Assembly (NCBI GenBank): GCA_965221845.1 | Contig: OZ244919.1 | Coordinates: 1,240,001-1,304,000 of the forward strand | Source: JAJEFO01 sp965221845 | GTDB lineage: Bacteria; Pseudomonadota; Alphaproteobacteria; Rhodobacterales; Rhodobacteraceae | Reading direction: 5' to 3' | Length of the DNA: 64,000 nucleotides | Part shown: positions 17,833 through 26,964 of the stretch, one piece after another | Layout of the letters: each line of letters starts with the position of its first letter | How positions within the stretch are numbered: the first letter of the stretch is position 1 | Notes under the pieces: model-generated | Database searches by the model: none | What the model was told of the DNA's origin: nothing | What the model saw: the letters and a program-made list of their open reading frames with translations, nothing else | Translations under genes and position numbers: made by a program

Positions 17833-19129
17833 TTCCACTCTGAAGTGCAACACCTGATGCAGTGTTCCTGGTCGTTCGGCGACACATGATGTTGCGAATC
17901 GGCCAGGCGGCGACGACAGTCCCTGTGATGAAGCAAGGAGACTGTCATGCCCGAGGGCCATCGCCACCGGCCTCATGCGGAACGCTGCCAGATCCACGCC
18001 CTGAGGAAAAGCGGGCTTTCCGGCCCGGCGATCGCCCGCCAGCTCGGCCGCGACCGCACGACGGTCTGGCGCGAGGTGCGGCGCAACTCCGGCAGGCGCG
18101 GCTACCGCCACAAGCAGGCCCAGCGCAAGGCGGACAGGCGCCGCAGCGCGGCCTCGTCGGTGGCGCGCAAGATGACGCCGGAGCTGTGGCGCATGGCGGA
18201 GGAGCGGCTGGCCGAGGGCCGGGCCCGGAGCAGGTCAGCGGGCGCCTCCGCAAGGAGGGCGCGCCGATGGCGGGGCGTCAGTGGACCTGCGAGCGCATCC
18301 ACGCCGACCGGAAGGCCGGCGGCGGTCTCTGGCGGCATCTCCGCCGCCGCGGGAAGAAGCCGAACTGGAAGGGCGGGGCCCACGCGGGCCGCGGCCGCAT
18401 CCCGGGCCGGGTGGACATCTCCGAGCGCCCGGACGTCGTGGAGGCGAAGGAACGGGTCGGCGACCGGGAGGTCGACACGAATCAACGGCAAGGGCACCGG
18501 CGGCGCGCTTGTCTCCCTGGTGGACAGGGCGTCCAAGTACACGCTGCTCGAAAGGGTCGAGAGGAAGACGGCGGACGCGGTCGGCTCGGCCATGACCGGC
18601 ATGCTGGGCCCTCTCCCCGTGCACACGGTCACCGCGGACAACGGCAAGGAGTTCGCGGGCCATGCCAGGGTGGCCGAGGCGCTGGGCGCGGGGTTCTTCT
18701 TCGCGCGGCATTGCCACTCCTGGGAGCGCGGCCTGAACGAGCACACCAACGGCCTCGTGCGGGGATACCTGCCCAAGGGCACGGACTTCCGCAAGGTGAC
18801 GGACGCAGAGGTGCAGGCCGTCCAGGACCGCCTCAACGCGCGGCCGCGCAAGGCGCTGGGCTGCCTCACCCCGTCCGAGGCCTTCCACCAGGCGCAGCCG
18901 CCCTGAGGTGGCCTTCCGGGGCCGCCGGGGGCGGCTCCGAGGGGAGATGCGCGCTGTCCGCGGCCCGCCGTCCTCCGGTCGGGCTCCGCCCTCCCTGCGT
19001 CCGGCGGGCCGCGGACAGCGCCCGGCAGGGCTTGCACCGCCCCGGAAGACTGGCTACGCCTCCCGGTGAAGGGACCGCCGCCGCTCGGGCTTCGCCCCTC
19101 GCTGGCTGATGTTGCACTTCGGAGTGGAA
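17833..19129 (+). mobile_element. IS30-family element, copy 1
   Basis: Inverted ends TTCCACTCTGAAGTGCAACA (17833-17852) and TGTTGCACTTCGGAGTGGAA (19110-19129). It carries one transposase gene and a 3' region with a 20-bp perfect inverted repeat (18951-18970/19002-19021). Two more copies are at 22051-23351 and 35939-37240. Confidence 0.88.
17947..18906 (+). pseudogene. IS30 transposase, copy 1 (frame-disrupted)
   Basis: The N-terminal HTH (CQIHALRKSGLSGPAIARQL, GRDRTTVWREVRRN) and C-terminal catalytic part (HTVTADNGKEFAGH, HCHSWERGLNEHTNGLVR) lie in the same frame, but the middle 18225-18485 is in another. A base is missing near 18225 (EGRARSR in place of EGWSPEQVSG), and a +1 shift at GACACGAATCAACGGC near 18475 restores frame. 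The resulting 319-residue product has a nonsense middle. The second shift site is shared with the other two copies. Confidence 0.8.
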
Positions 19130-19407
19130 GCGGCGAGGAATGATGTGCGTGACTGAAGGCCCGGACGATTGGCCGCATGGCGTTGTGCGCCCTGTCGCGC
19201 CTCAGCCATCCCGATTGACGGGGGCTCCGCAGGCATGGCCGTATGGAGGCCGCTGGCCAGGCCACAGGGATCACGCGGGCCGTGCGCCCTCTCCTTAGAA
19301 CCTGAACACAAGTCATTGATATCATTAATACCGCGAAATTCAAGCTGACTCACTACCGCCCTGCGGTCTGGCTTGACAGGGGCGGCGTGAGCGCCTAGCT
19401 CCGAGGC

Positions 19408-19719
19408 ATGGGCGACGCGCCGGACACCCGCACGCTTTCGGAGCGCATCGCCGTGCTGGAGGAACGCATGAACGCACATCAGGCGACGTATGAAAAGGCG
19501 CTGGAGCGCTTCGAGCGCCGTATGGCGGAGCGTGACGCGCGGGCGGCGGAGCGTGACGCGCGGGCGGCGGAGCGTGACGCCGCACTTTCGGAGCGCATCG
19601 CGACAGCAACCGACCGCATGGCTTCGTCGCGCTGGTGGCAGACCGCCATCATCATCGCGGCCATCGCCGCCCTGATCACCTTCGCGCCCGTTTTGCAGCT
19701 GATCGCCGGCGGCCCGTAG
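19408..19719 (+). CDS. Small coiled-coil protein with C-terminal membrane anchor
   Basis: 103 residues. Residues ~8-70 are a charged helix with repeats AERDARAAERDARAAERDAA; residues ~75-98 (WWQTAIIIAAIAALITFAPV) form one transmembrane segment. The layout is like that of the protein at 61346-61714, but the sequences differ. ATG 19408 follows CCGAGG. Function unknown; possibly a membrane-tethered coiled coil that oligomerises. Confidence in coding is moderate because the gene lies among mobile elements. Confidence 0.55.
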   Translation: MGDAPDTRTLSERIAVLEERMNAHQATYEKALERFERRMAERDARAAERDARAAERDAALSERIATATDRMASSRWWQTAIIIAAIAALITFAPVLQLIAGGP

Positions 19720-19779
19720 CCAACGGCGGCAATTTCCAACAGGAGTAACTGTTCAGGTTCTGTCTTGGCGGCTTCCCGG

Positions 19780-20119
19780 CCGACAGGCGGCTCAGCCCGC
19801 CCGGGCCGGCTGTCGCCTGACGAGCTGCCCGACCAGCTCTTCCGGCCAGGTCCGCAGGGTCTCCAGCAGATGCCAGCCCTGTTTCCGGGCCATGCCGAGC
19901 ACGGTCCGCAGCGCGGCGTGGTTCCGGGCGCCTTCGGCGCTCCGGAAGCTCCCGGAGAGGAACCTCGGCCGGATGCGGCACGACGGGTTCCGGGAGCGGC
20001 GTCGTGGCGGATGCCGGCGGTTCGGGCTGCGGCCCGGGCGATCGGGAACGCGCCGGTCGGAGAGGGGCGCCAACGCCATGCCGGCGCCGAAGGGCTGCGC
20101 CATGAACGTAAGCGGTTAA
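19780..20119. pseudogene. Mixed transposase remnants
   Basis: The minus strand at about 19790-19950 reads FRSAEGARNHAALRTVLGMA, then RKQGWHLLETLRTWPEELVG, resembling a transposase C-terminus (IS66-like). The plus strand at about 19957-20115 reads NLGRMRHDGF, then GGCRRFGLRPGRSGTRRSER and GANAMPAPKGCAMN, which matches the C-terminus of the ISKra4 transposase at 25214. Both are short fragments, juxtaposed by successive insertions and deletions. Confidence 0.5.
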
Positions 20120-20206
20120 AGCACGACGTTTCGCCTGCGTCTTGATTTCGCCGGCCCTCGCGCGAGAGCATCTTCCGGTCCATTCACCCTGACCGGAGGC
20201 TGCTTC

Positions 20207-20398
20207 ATGACAGGCGATGCACCGACGATGAGTGTTGACGGGTTCGCCCGGAAGCTTTGGAGCGAGGCCGACCGCCTGGCCCTGATGGCGGAGTTCGAGC
20301 ATTGGGACGGCACGCAGGCCGACTTCTGCGAAGCCAAGGGGGTGTCGACCAAGACGTTCCGGAGCTGGCGTCAATGGTACGGTCCCGCCAGGGTGTAG
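20207..20398 (+). pseudogene. IS66-type TnpA (Orf1) fragment cut by ISKra4
   Basis: 63 residues with the IS66 Orf1 HTH pattern: ADRLALMAEFEHWDGTQADF, then CEAKGVSTKTFRSWRQWY. The stop codon at 20396-20398 lies inside the left end of the ISKra4 element (GGGTGTAGCCC at 20391), so the native C-terminus is lost. No TnpB or TnpC follows directly. Confidence 0.55.
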
Positions 20399-20466
20399 CC
20401 CAATTTTTTGGGAATTATATACCAAAGTCACATTTTTCGTCGAATCCGCAACGGTTTCACCGTCGG

Positions 20467-20625
20467 TTACGCATCGGGATCTTTCACGACCCTGGCCGGA
20501 CGCAGTACGGCGGCCGCCAGTTCCTCCGGCGTCGCGTCGATGCTCACGTCCTCGTCCAACTCTTCCCTGGTCGGGTAGTACGATCCGGGCTTGATCCTCA
20601 CGGTCGGTCTTTCGGGCTTCGTCAT
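20467..20625 (-). CDS. 52-residue protein of unknown function in the transposon
   Basis: MTKPERPTVRIKPGSYYPTR and then EELDEDVSIDATPEELAAAV, an acidic, compact product. ATG 20625 has AGGAAGGAAACC upstream. It is the last gene before the transposon's left end, 67 bp downstream of the methyltransferase. No family recognised. It may be a regulator of the R-M genes or an antitoxin-like protein, by size and position only. Confidence 0.55.
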   Translation of the reverse strand: MTKPERPTVRIKPGSYYPTREELDEDVSIDATPEELAAAVLRPARVVKDPDA

Positions 20626-20691
20626 GGTTCGGTTTCCTTCCTGTCTCGTATACGGTGATTGGCTAGTGGTTCGATGTAAAACCACGTTGAT

Positions 20692-21936
20692 TTAACGGAA
20701 CCGACGGGCGGATACGTCGAACTCAAATAGCTCTTTCTTGGAGTTTCTTTTTCTGATCGCGCGGTATTTCACATCTTCAAACCCTACATCCTCCAGCATC
20801 GCCGCATAGATCTTCTCCACTTCCAGATGTACGCCGTAAAAGGTGGAATTCCCCACGATATAGTGAAGTTCACCTCCCTTCTTGATTAAAGGGGGTAAGG
20901 AGCGAATATGCTCCCACATGTCGCTAAAGTACCTGGAAACATATGCCGAGAGCACAGCACCGTTTTTGTTTTTTTGATGCGCAATCGCGGTTAACGTCTT
21001 TTTTAAGAAAGGGTGAGCGTAAGAATCTTTCGGAGGTTCCCAATGAATAAGTCTACTCGTGGCAATGCCCCAAGTACCGCCAATCGCGGACCAGTCCAGC
21101 TCACCGGCGTCTCTCCCGTTTTCCAGAAACCCTAACCAATACATGTAAGGGCGTAGCTCCCTGATATACGACATTCTATTGGCATACGGCGGCGAAGTAA
21201 CCATTAAATCAAAGGGATCCTGAAGGGTATCTTTCAGATTTCTGGCGTCCCCAAAAACTACTTGGCTGGTCCCTCTTGGATTATCTCTCGCCCCCAACAG
21301 TACAAATCTCAGGTCTTCACAAAATTTCCGCTCCATGTCGGAGCCGGAAAACAGCTTCATCTGCGCGTCGTTCTTAAAAGACATTGACTGATGATTAAAC
21401 GCGGCATTCGAAAGACCGATAAGGGTCCGGCAAAACGCCACCAGCAGAAGATTTTTTTCTGGGGAGCGCTGTCTGGTTTCCCGTTCAATCCCGGATTTTA
21501 GTTTACATAAAAAGTCTAATGCTTCCCTAGACCACCATCTACCTACGTTGTGTATGGGAGGAACGTTTACCGGCTCAATTTCATTGTTTTTAACGGCTTC
21601 AACCACACGTGCGCCAGCTTCGACCGCCGACGCTACCCTTCTCGTGGAGTATCGTGCGGTCTTTACGTTCCCAAGCCATACCAAGAAGGGATTAATATCT
21701 ACCGTTACGCTTTCGTGCCCGTGGTATGCCGCGCATAATGCAGTAGTCGCCGTCCCGCAAAACGGGTCTAGCACGCGGCGCAATCCGTTTTTCCGCGCCA
21801 TTATCTCTTCAACGATTTTCACGGAATACGCGGGGGTCAGGCGCAACCAACCGTGCCGATTCGCTTTCATGTTAAACTTGTGCGTGTAGTCCGCCCTTTG
21901 TCGCAAAGTATCTTGAGCGAAGGCCGCGAAACTCAT
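20692..21936 (-). CDS. DNA methyltransferase of the transposon-borne R-M system
   Basis: A 414-residue S-adenosylmethionine-dependent amino-methyltransferase. The AdoMet motif DPFCGTATT is at residues 57-65 and the catalytic motif TSPPYANR at 247-254. The order (I before IV) and the S/TPPY form fit an N4-cytosine or N6-adenine enzyme; sequence alone does not settle the base or the site. ATG 21936 overlaps the stop of the nuclease gene (ATGA at 21933-21936), so translation was probably coupled. The frame and both motifs are intact. With the nuclease broken it would persist as a solitary methylase marking the genome. Confidence 0.85.
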   Translation of the reverse strand: MSFAAFAQDTLRQRADYTHKFNMKANRHGWLRLTPAYSVKIVEEIMARKNGLRRVLDPFCGTATTALCAAYHGHESVTVDINPFLVWLGNVKTARYSTRRVASAVEAGARVVEAVKNNEIEPVNVPPIHNVGRWWSREALDFLCKLKSGIERETRQRSPEKNLLLVAFCRTLIGLSNAAFNHQSMSFKNDAQMKLFSGSDMERKFCEDLRFVLLGARDNPRGTSQVVFGDARNLKDTLQDPFDLMVTSPPYANRMSYIRELRPYMYWLGFLENGRDAGELDWSAIGGTWGIATSRLIHWEPPKDSYAHPFLKKTLTAIAHQKNKNGAVLSAYVSRYFSDMWEHIRSLPPLIKKGGELHYIVGNSTFYGVHLEVEKIYAAMLEDVGFEDVKYRAIRKRNSKKELFEFDVSARRFR

Positions 21937-22059
21937 GTCTGTTCCGCCGCCAGTAGGGAACGCAGAAGATTTTCGGTCTCTTTCTTAATGGAAGGGCTGT
22001 TTCTCTCAAAAAATGCCGCTAGGTCGTACCCAATGATTTCTTTCCCCGGCGCCACTCCG

Positions 22060-22130
22060 AAGCGCAACGCCGGGCCCTTTCCGGAGCGAGGGCGGAGCCC
22101 GAGCGGAGGAAAGGGCCCGGCGTTGCGCTT
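22060..22130. repeat. Perfect 23-bp inverted repeat in IS30 copy 3
   Basis: The stem 22060-22082 pairs with 22108-22130; the 25-nt loop contains GGGCGGAGCCCGAGCGG. Copies 1 and 2 carry comparable hairpins (18951-19021 and 37062-37132) with different 20-bp stems but a similar GGGCTCCGCCCTC loop. One arm here overlaps the IS end. Confidence 0.7.
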
Positions 22131-22286
22131 TTCGCGCCCTCCGACCCCCCTGATTCCGCACGGGAATGGCCCGGTCCCTTCGAATCGGAGCGTAGCGCCA
22201 TCCGCCAGGCGGCGCAAGGCATGCCGACAGGTGCGCCGGGACGGCCCGCGGCGCGTGGGGGACGATCCGGCCGGACGGGGGGTCCC

Positions 22287-23237
22287 TCAGGGAGGCCGCG
22301 CCCGCAGGAACGCCTCCGCCGGCGTCAGGTAGCCCAGGACCCTGCGCGGACGCGCGTTCAGGCGGTCCTGGACGGCGCTCACCTCCGCGTCCGTCACTTT
22401 CCGGAAGTCCGTGCCCTTGGGAAGGTACCCCCGCACCAGGCCGTTGGTGTGCTCGTTCAGGCCCCGTTCCCAGGAGTGGTAGGGCCGCGCGAAGAAGAAG
22501 TCAGCGCCGAGCGCCCCGGCCACCCGCGCGTGATCGGCGAACTCCTTGCCGTTGTCGGCCGTGACCGTGTGGACGGGGAGGGATCCGAGCATGCGCGTCA
22601 TGGCCGCGCCGACCGCCGCCGCCGTCTTCCTGCCGGGCCTCTGGAGAAGGGTATACTTCGACGCCCTGTCCACCAGCGACACCACGGCGCCGCTGTGGCC
22701 CGCGCCGTTGATTCGTGTCCGCCTCCCGGTCGCCGACCCGCGCCTTCGCCTCCACCAGCGCCGGGCGCCCGGGGATGTCCGCCCGGCCCGGGATGTGGCC
22801 CCGGCCCGCGTGGGCCCCGCCCCTGCGGTTCGGCCTCCCTGACCGGCGGCGCAGGTGCCGCCAGAGCTGGCCCCCGGCCCTGCGGTCGGCGTGGACGTGC
22901 CGGCATGTCCACTGGCGCCCCGCCACCGGGTGGCCCTCCAGGCGCAGCCGCCCGGAGACCTGCTCGGGGCTCCATCCCTCGGCCAGCCGCCCCTCCACCA
23001 GCGCCACCGGCTCCGGCGTCATCCTGCTGGGCACCGACGGGGCCGCGCCTCGGACCTCCGCTGCGCCTGGGCGTGCCGCTGGCCCCGGGCTCCGCCGTTG
23101 CGCCGGATCCCGCGCGGGACCGATGACGGACTGCGCCCCGGCTGGCGGGCGATCGCCGCGTCGGAGATCCCGCTTTCCCTCAGCGCGTGGATCCGGGATC
23201 TCCCGGTATGGGTCAGGTGGCGCTGGCCCTCGGGCAT
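22287..23237 (-). pseudogene. IS30 transposase, copy 3 (frame-disrupted)
   Basis: The 5' frame from ATG 23237 gives the HTH region (IHALRESGISDAAIARQPGR) and shifts again before the middle part (GWSPEQVSGRL, QWTCRHVHADRRAGGQLWRH). The 3' frame 22685-22287 gives MVSLVDRASKYTLLQ, HTVTADNGKEFADH and YHSWERGLNEHTNGLVR. The junction at GACACGAATCAACGGC is the same as in copies 1 and 2. Confidence 0.75.
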
Positions 23238-24131
23238 GGCGGTCTCCTCGGCTCAACACCGGGACTGTCGCCGCCATCCGGCCGATTCGCAGCATCATGC
23301 GTCGATACGACCACCATTCACCCACATCGGGTGTTGCACTTCACTGTGGAACGGGGGTTTCATAAAGCCGTAGGTTGATATTGTAGGGTCTTCGGTACCG
23401 GGTCGTCCGGTTATGATAGACCATTTTTCAGTTCTATAGCGATGTTCTATTGTGCTATCTATCTGGCCCGACAGAACAACGGCACAAGGAAGATAGCTAT
23501 TTGTATATGCTGTTGCGGCGTTGGCTATATCGGCATTCTGTCGTTTGGAGTCTTTGCTTTTATACCCTTGACGAACTTCAAAAACCGTACCCGACAAGCT
23601 TTCAAAAACTTGCTTATCGACATCCAAAGTCTTTGCGGAGTGTTTCATCCAATCATAAAAACACATTCGTTTCTTCCGGTCAGCTATCTTGTTCAGGGGC
23701 ACTCTCCCGTCTAAATGCAGAGTTCTCTTGCGTCCGCTAGGTGACAGGATCTGATATGACCAAGTGACGTCGTTTTCTGTCAATCCAAGAGAGTCCCTGA
23801 TAATATTGCGAAACAGTTTTTCGCAGCCAATCCCAATTTGTCGGTATACGCTTGTCATGCCTCCCGCTGTTCTGTGGGCAGAGTACATCATGGGATTATC
23901 CAACCCGAACCAACTGTAGAACGGGTCTTAGCGGTATAGTTCCCGAAACTGCTCCAGAGTTAAGCCCTTTCTTGTTCCCTGACCGAACTTTGGTTTATAC
24001 TGAGAGCAAATCCTAATTGAGTCCAGTATGGGCTGGAGATACTGCTTGTCCCGCGCTTCAACGTTTTCCACGACTGGTCTCAGCTAATTTTACCTTATCG
24101 CTAAAGGGTTCGCGGTTCAGGTCGCCAACTC

Positions 24132-25118
24132 TCACGACCGCGCCCCGCTGTCCAGTCCGTTGTGGGCGGTCAGCTGCGCGTAGGTCAGCCGCCTGCCCAC
24201 CATGCCGGAGGCGATCCCGCCCATCTGGTCTATCGTGTCCATGTCCCGCGCGTTGCGCCTGCCCGCGAATTCATCGACATATCTCTGGAGGTGTTTCCTG
24301 CTCATCTTGTGGAACACTCCCTTGTGGCCCCGCTCAACGGCCGCCCAGAAGGATTCGACGCCGTTGGTATGGGCCCGCTCCCTGACGTACTCGCCGACCC
24401 GGTGACAAACCGCCTCGTGGGTGCGGCCGCCCTCCTCCTCAAGCCCGACATAGGCCGAGTGCTCGTCCGTGTAGACGGTGGCCCTGTCAGTGGTATGCCC
24501 TTTCGCGAAGCCCTGCAACGTCTCCGTTTTCGTGTCGGGTACCACCTCGGCGACGATCCTTCCGCTCCCGCGGTCTTTCGCGGCGGCGACGATGGACTTG
24601 CCGACGCCGCCCCGGCCGGCCCTGAGTTTCTTGCTTGAGTGCTTGTTCTTCTCCAGTCCGCCGATATAGGTCTCGTCGATCTCGGCCTCCGCGAATTTCA
24701 CTTCCTCCCCGGCCTTGTCGAACGACTTGCGCAGCCGGTGCGCCAGGTGCCACGCCGATTTCTGGGTTATGGCCAGGTCCCGGTGAAGGTGCATCGAGGA
24801 AACCCCCTTGAGTCCGGTGGTCGTGAGGTAAATGGCGATCGCCCATGTCTGGTAGCCCAGCTTCGATCCTTCCATGATGTTTCCGGTCCTGAGACTGAAC
24901 ATCGGCCGACCGTCGCACTCGCGGCAGCGGTGGGTCATCGTTCTGTGCCTGATGCCGGACTGGACGTTATCGGTACCGCAGTGCGGGCAAACCGGGCCGT
25001 TCGGCCAGATCCTGCCCTCGAACCATTCCCGCGCCGCCTCATTATTCGGGAACATCTTTATGAGTTGGGGAAGGCTGATGCCTTCGCGGAAATGCTTGCC
25101 GGGTGCCTTGGTCGCCAT
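24132..25118 (-). CDS. IS1595-family (ISXO2-like) transposase
   Basis: 328 residues, intact. An N-terminal zinc ribbon (C44-x2-C47 in VCPHCGTDN, C65-x2-C68 in HRCREC) is followed by the ISXO2-like DDE domain: D148 in AEIDETYIGG, D218 in TVYTDEHSAY, E255 in TNGVESFWA. GGAGGGAATCAG precedes ATG 25118. It lies at the right end of the 4.79-kb transposon and should mobilise the whole unit through the 27-bp ends. Confidence 0.93.
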   Translation of the reverse strand: MATKAPGKHFREGISLPQLIKMFPNNEAAREWFEGRIWPNGPVCPHCGTDNVQSGIRHRTMTHRCRECDGRPMFSLRTGNIMEGSKLGYQTWAIAIYLTTTGLKGVSSMHLHRDLAITQKSAWHLAHRLRKSFDKAGEEVKFAEAEIDETYIGGLEKNKHSSKKLRAGRGGVGKSIVAAAKDRGSGRIVAEVVPDTKTETLQGFAKGHTTDRATVYTDEHSAYVGLEEEGGRTHEAVCHRVGEYVRERAHTNGVESFWAAVERGHKGVFHKMSRKHLQRYVDEFAGRRNARDMDTIDQMGGIASGMVGRRLTYAQLTAHNGLDSGARS

Positions 25119-25141
25119 CTGATTCCCTCCGTTGTGACTTT

Positions 25142-25170
25142 AATATGGGGATTCCCGGCGGGGACTTCAA
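25142..25170 (-). promoter_or_regulatory. Predicted promoter of the IS1595-type transposase
   Basis: On the minus strand TTGAAG (25165-25170) is followed after 17 bp by CATATT (25142-25147), a good sigma-70 layout, ending about 24 bp ahead of the start codon at 25118. It lies immediately inside the terminal repeat. Confidence 0.45.
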
Positions 25171-25213
25171 GGAGAAAATGTGACTTTGGTATATAATTCC
25201 CAATTTTTTGACA

Positions 25214-26762
25214 TCATGCGGCGACGGCCTGATTCGCCTGCCATTCCAGGAAGTCGGGCAGCCGGAGGTTCATGGCGCAGCCCTTCAGCGCCAGCATGGC
25301 GTTGGCGCCCCTCTCCGCCCGGCGCGTTCCCGATCGCCTGGGCCGCAGCCCGAACCGCCGGCATCCGCCCTCGACGACGCCGCTCCCGGCCCGGATGCCC
25401 TGATCGCGGTACCGGTCGTGCCGCATCCGGCCGAGGTTCCTCTCGAAACGCCGGCAGCAGGCCTCGACTTCCTCGTGCCGGTCCCCGGACGGCGCCGGCT
25501 CCCGGACGACCTTCGCCGCCCGGCCCGCCCTGACGTCCGCCTCGCCTCCGCGAACCGCCGGTCCCGCTCCGCCCCCGCCGGCAGGATCGCCTCGCGGCGT
25601 CGGAGGCGCGTTCCAGGCAGTGGAAGAGGCCGGGCACGAACGTGACCTTCCGGCCCCCGAAGGGCTCCTCGCAGGCGTTGGGGATCCAGTCCGCCCCGTC
25701 GGAGACGACGACGGGCCCGCCCGCGTCGTGCAGCCCCCGCCGCCGGGCCTCCCGGTCGCGCCGCGCCGCGAAGTCCGAGGCCTCCCGGCCTCCGGACGGC
25801 GCCGCCGCGCCGCCGGTCAGGCAGCCGGACGACTCGCTGCCCCGGTCCTTGAGAGCCGCGCCGGTCCCGGGGTCCCGCCCCTCGGCCGTGCACGCCACCG
25901 CCAGCCTGGCTTCCCTGGTCTTCGAGGTGCCGTCGGCCTGCCTGCCGCGAACGCCCTCGGTCTCCTCCCTCCGCATCGGGACGCCGGTCCCGTCGACGGA
26001 GAGCTGCATGCGCGGTTCCGGCGGCCTGCCGTCGACGACCTCCTCGCGCCCGGAGCGGGCCGCCGCCTCGCCGAGATCCAGCGCCCGGCGCTGCAGCGCG
26101 CTCGACGACGCGTCCACACCGGCGAGGCTGTCGACGTGCCGGCTCGCCGCCTCGAAGCCCATGAGCGGCACCGTCCCGGCGATGACGCTCGCCATCCCCG
26201 GCGTCACCGTCCCGCCCTCCAGGCCAAGCGCCCGGTCCGGCGGGAAGCGCCCCTTGCCGCACGACCGGCAGCGGAAACGCGACCGCTCCACCTCGACCCG
26301 GCCGAGCCGGCTCGAGGCAAGGACTTCGACGACGACGAATGCCGGGCCGTCGGCCTGCCGCAGGCCGCGCACTCCGGCGCCGGCAGCGTCGCGTCCAGCC
26401 GCCCGGCAGAAGCTCGGCGCCGCCGCGCCGCCGCCCGGCGAGGCGTCCCGGAGCGCGCGCCCGCCCCCGTCCAGGTCGGGCGCGCCCGAGCCCGGGTCCG
26501 CCGCCAGCCGCGGAAGCAGCGGCCCGAACTCCGCCGGCCGCCCGCCGTCCGGACGGTGGCCCGCCAACGGCAGCTCGGCCGCCGCGACGTCGCGGCTCCT
26601 CACCTCGCCGCCCTCCAGCCAGCATCGGGCGAACCCGTCCCCGTGTTCGCGGACCACCGGCGGATGAACGGCCGCCTCGCCTTCCGTCAGGCTTTCCAGA
26701 CAGTCCGCCGCGTCCGGATGGCGGTGCACCCGGCTCCCTTCGCTCTTCGTCATGACACGCAC
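25214..26762 (-). pseudogene. ISKra4-family transposase, frameshifted
   Basis: The main frame (from 26762) has the zinc-finger block FRCRSCGKGRFPPDRALGLE, the family signature MQLSVDGTGVPMRREETEG, then VVSDGADWIPNACEEPFGG and FVPGLFHCLERA. Frame changes near 25600 (AILPAGAERDRRFAEAR) and again near 25430. The third frame has AGSGVVEGGCRRFGLRPRRS, then GTRRAERGANAMLALKGCAM, the C-terminal signature. At least two frameshifts make it non-functional. Confidence 0.75.
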
Positions 26763-26964
26763 TCCTGCATCTGCCTCAAGGCGCGCCGCCGGCCGGCTCT
26801 TCCAGCCCTGGTCCGACGCGCACCCGCCGGAAAGTGCAGGCGGAAAACGCAGATGTCAAAAAGTTGGGCTACACCCTTCCGCGCACCTTCGGTGCTGAAC
26901 GGGCTCCCACGCCGTTGATATCACGTCGCTTTTTCCTGTCAAACCCGCAGCGTCGGGCAGGGTC

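Larger units (their letters stand above)
22051..23351 (-). mobile_element. IS30-family element, copy 3, inside the nuclease gene
   Basis: The right end TGTTGCACTTCACTGTGGAA lies at 23332-23351; the left end, diverged (GCCACTCCGAAGCGCAACG), at 22051-22069. Length 1301 bp, equal to the other two copies. Its 5' end faces the nuclease's promoter side. This copy is the most diverged of the three. Confidence 0.75.
21933..24071 (-). pseudogene. Restriction endonuclease gene broken by a nonsense codon and IS30
   Basis: Conceptual joining gives about 278 residues. The 5' part from GTG 24071 reads VENVEARDKQYLQPILDSIR to LTLEQFRELYR, then an in-frame TAA at 23928-23930, then DPFYSWFGLDNPMMYSAHRT. It continues through LHLDGRVPLNKIADRKKRM and VFEVRQGYKSKDSKRQNADI (PD-(D/E)XK-like EVRQGYKSK) to 23352. 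IS30 copy 3 follows, then the 3' end KEIIGYDLAAFFERNSPS to 21933. Assignment as nuclease rests on the EVRxGYKSK pattern and coupling to the methyltransferase. Confidence 0.7.
20410..25201 (-). mobile_element. IS1595-type composite transposon carrying a restriction-modification operon
   Basis: A 4.79-kb unit with perfect 27-bp inverted ends (20410-20436 and 25175-25201, beginning GGGAATTATATACCAAAGTC). It is flanked by an exact 8-bp direct repeat AATTTTTT (20402-20409 and 25202-25209), the target duplication length of IS1595 elements. Cargo on the minus strand: transposase (24132-25118), a broken restriction nuclease gene (21933-24071), a DNA methyltransferase (20692-21936) and a 52-residue protein (20467-20625). 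IS30 copy 3 sits in the nuclease gene. Base composition is clearly lower in GC than in the surroundings. Confidence 0.88.
20391..26875 (-). mobile_element. ISKra4-family element split by an IS1595-type transposon
   Basis: The left end GGGTGTAGCCCAATTTTTT (20391-20409) continues, after the 20410-25201 insertion, as (AATTTTTT)GACATC at 25202 onward. The right end GATGTCAAAAAGTTGGGCTA to 26875 is its inverted complement. The IS1595-type element therefore landed inside this element's terminal repeat. The transposase gene (25214-26762) is frameshifted. Confidence 0.75.

Noticed and set aside
23555..23740. Plus-strand open frames opposite the nuclease gene
   Set aside because: Antisense to the nuclease remnant, which has clear coding sense on the minus strand.
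26876..26964. A tRNA or att site ahead of the integrases
   Set aside because: No tRNA-like T-loop or direct repeat pairing with the other side of the island was visible.
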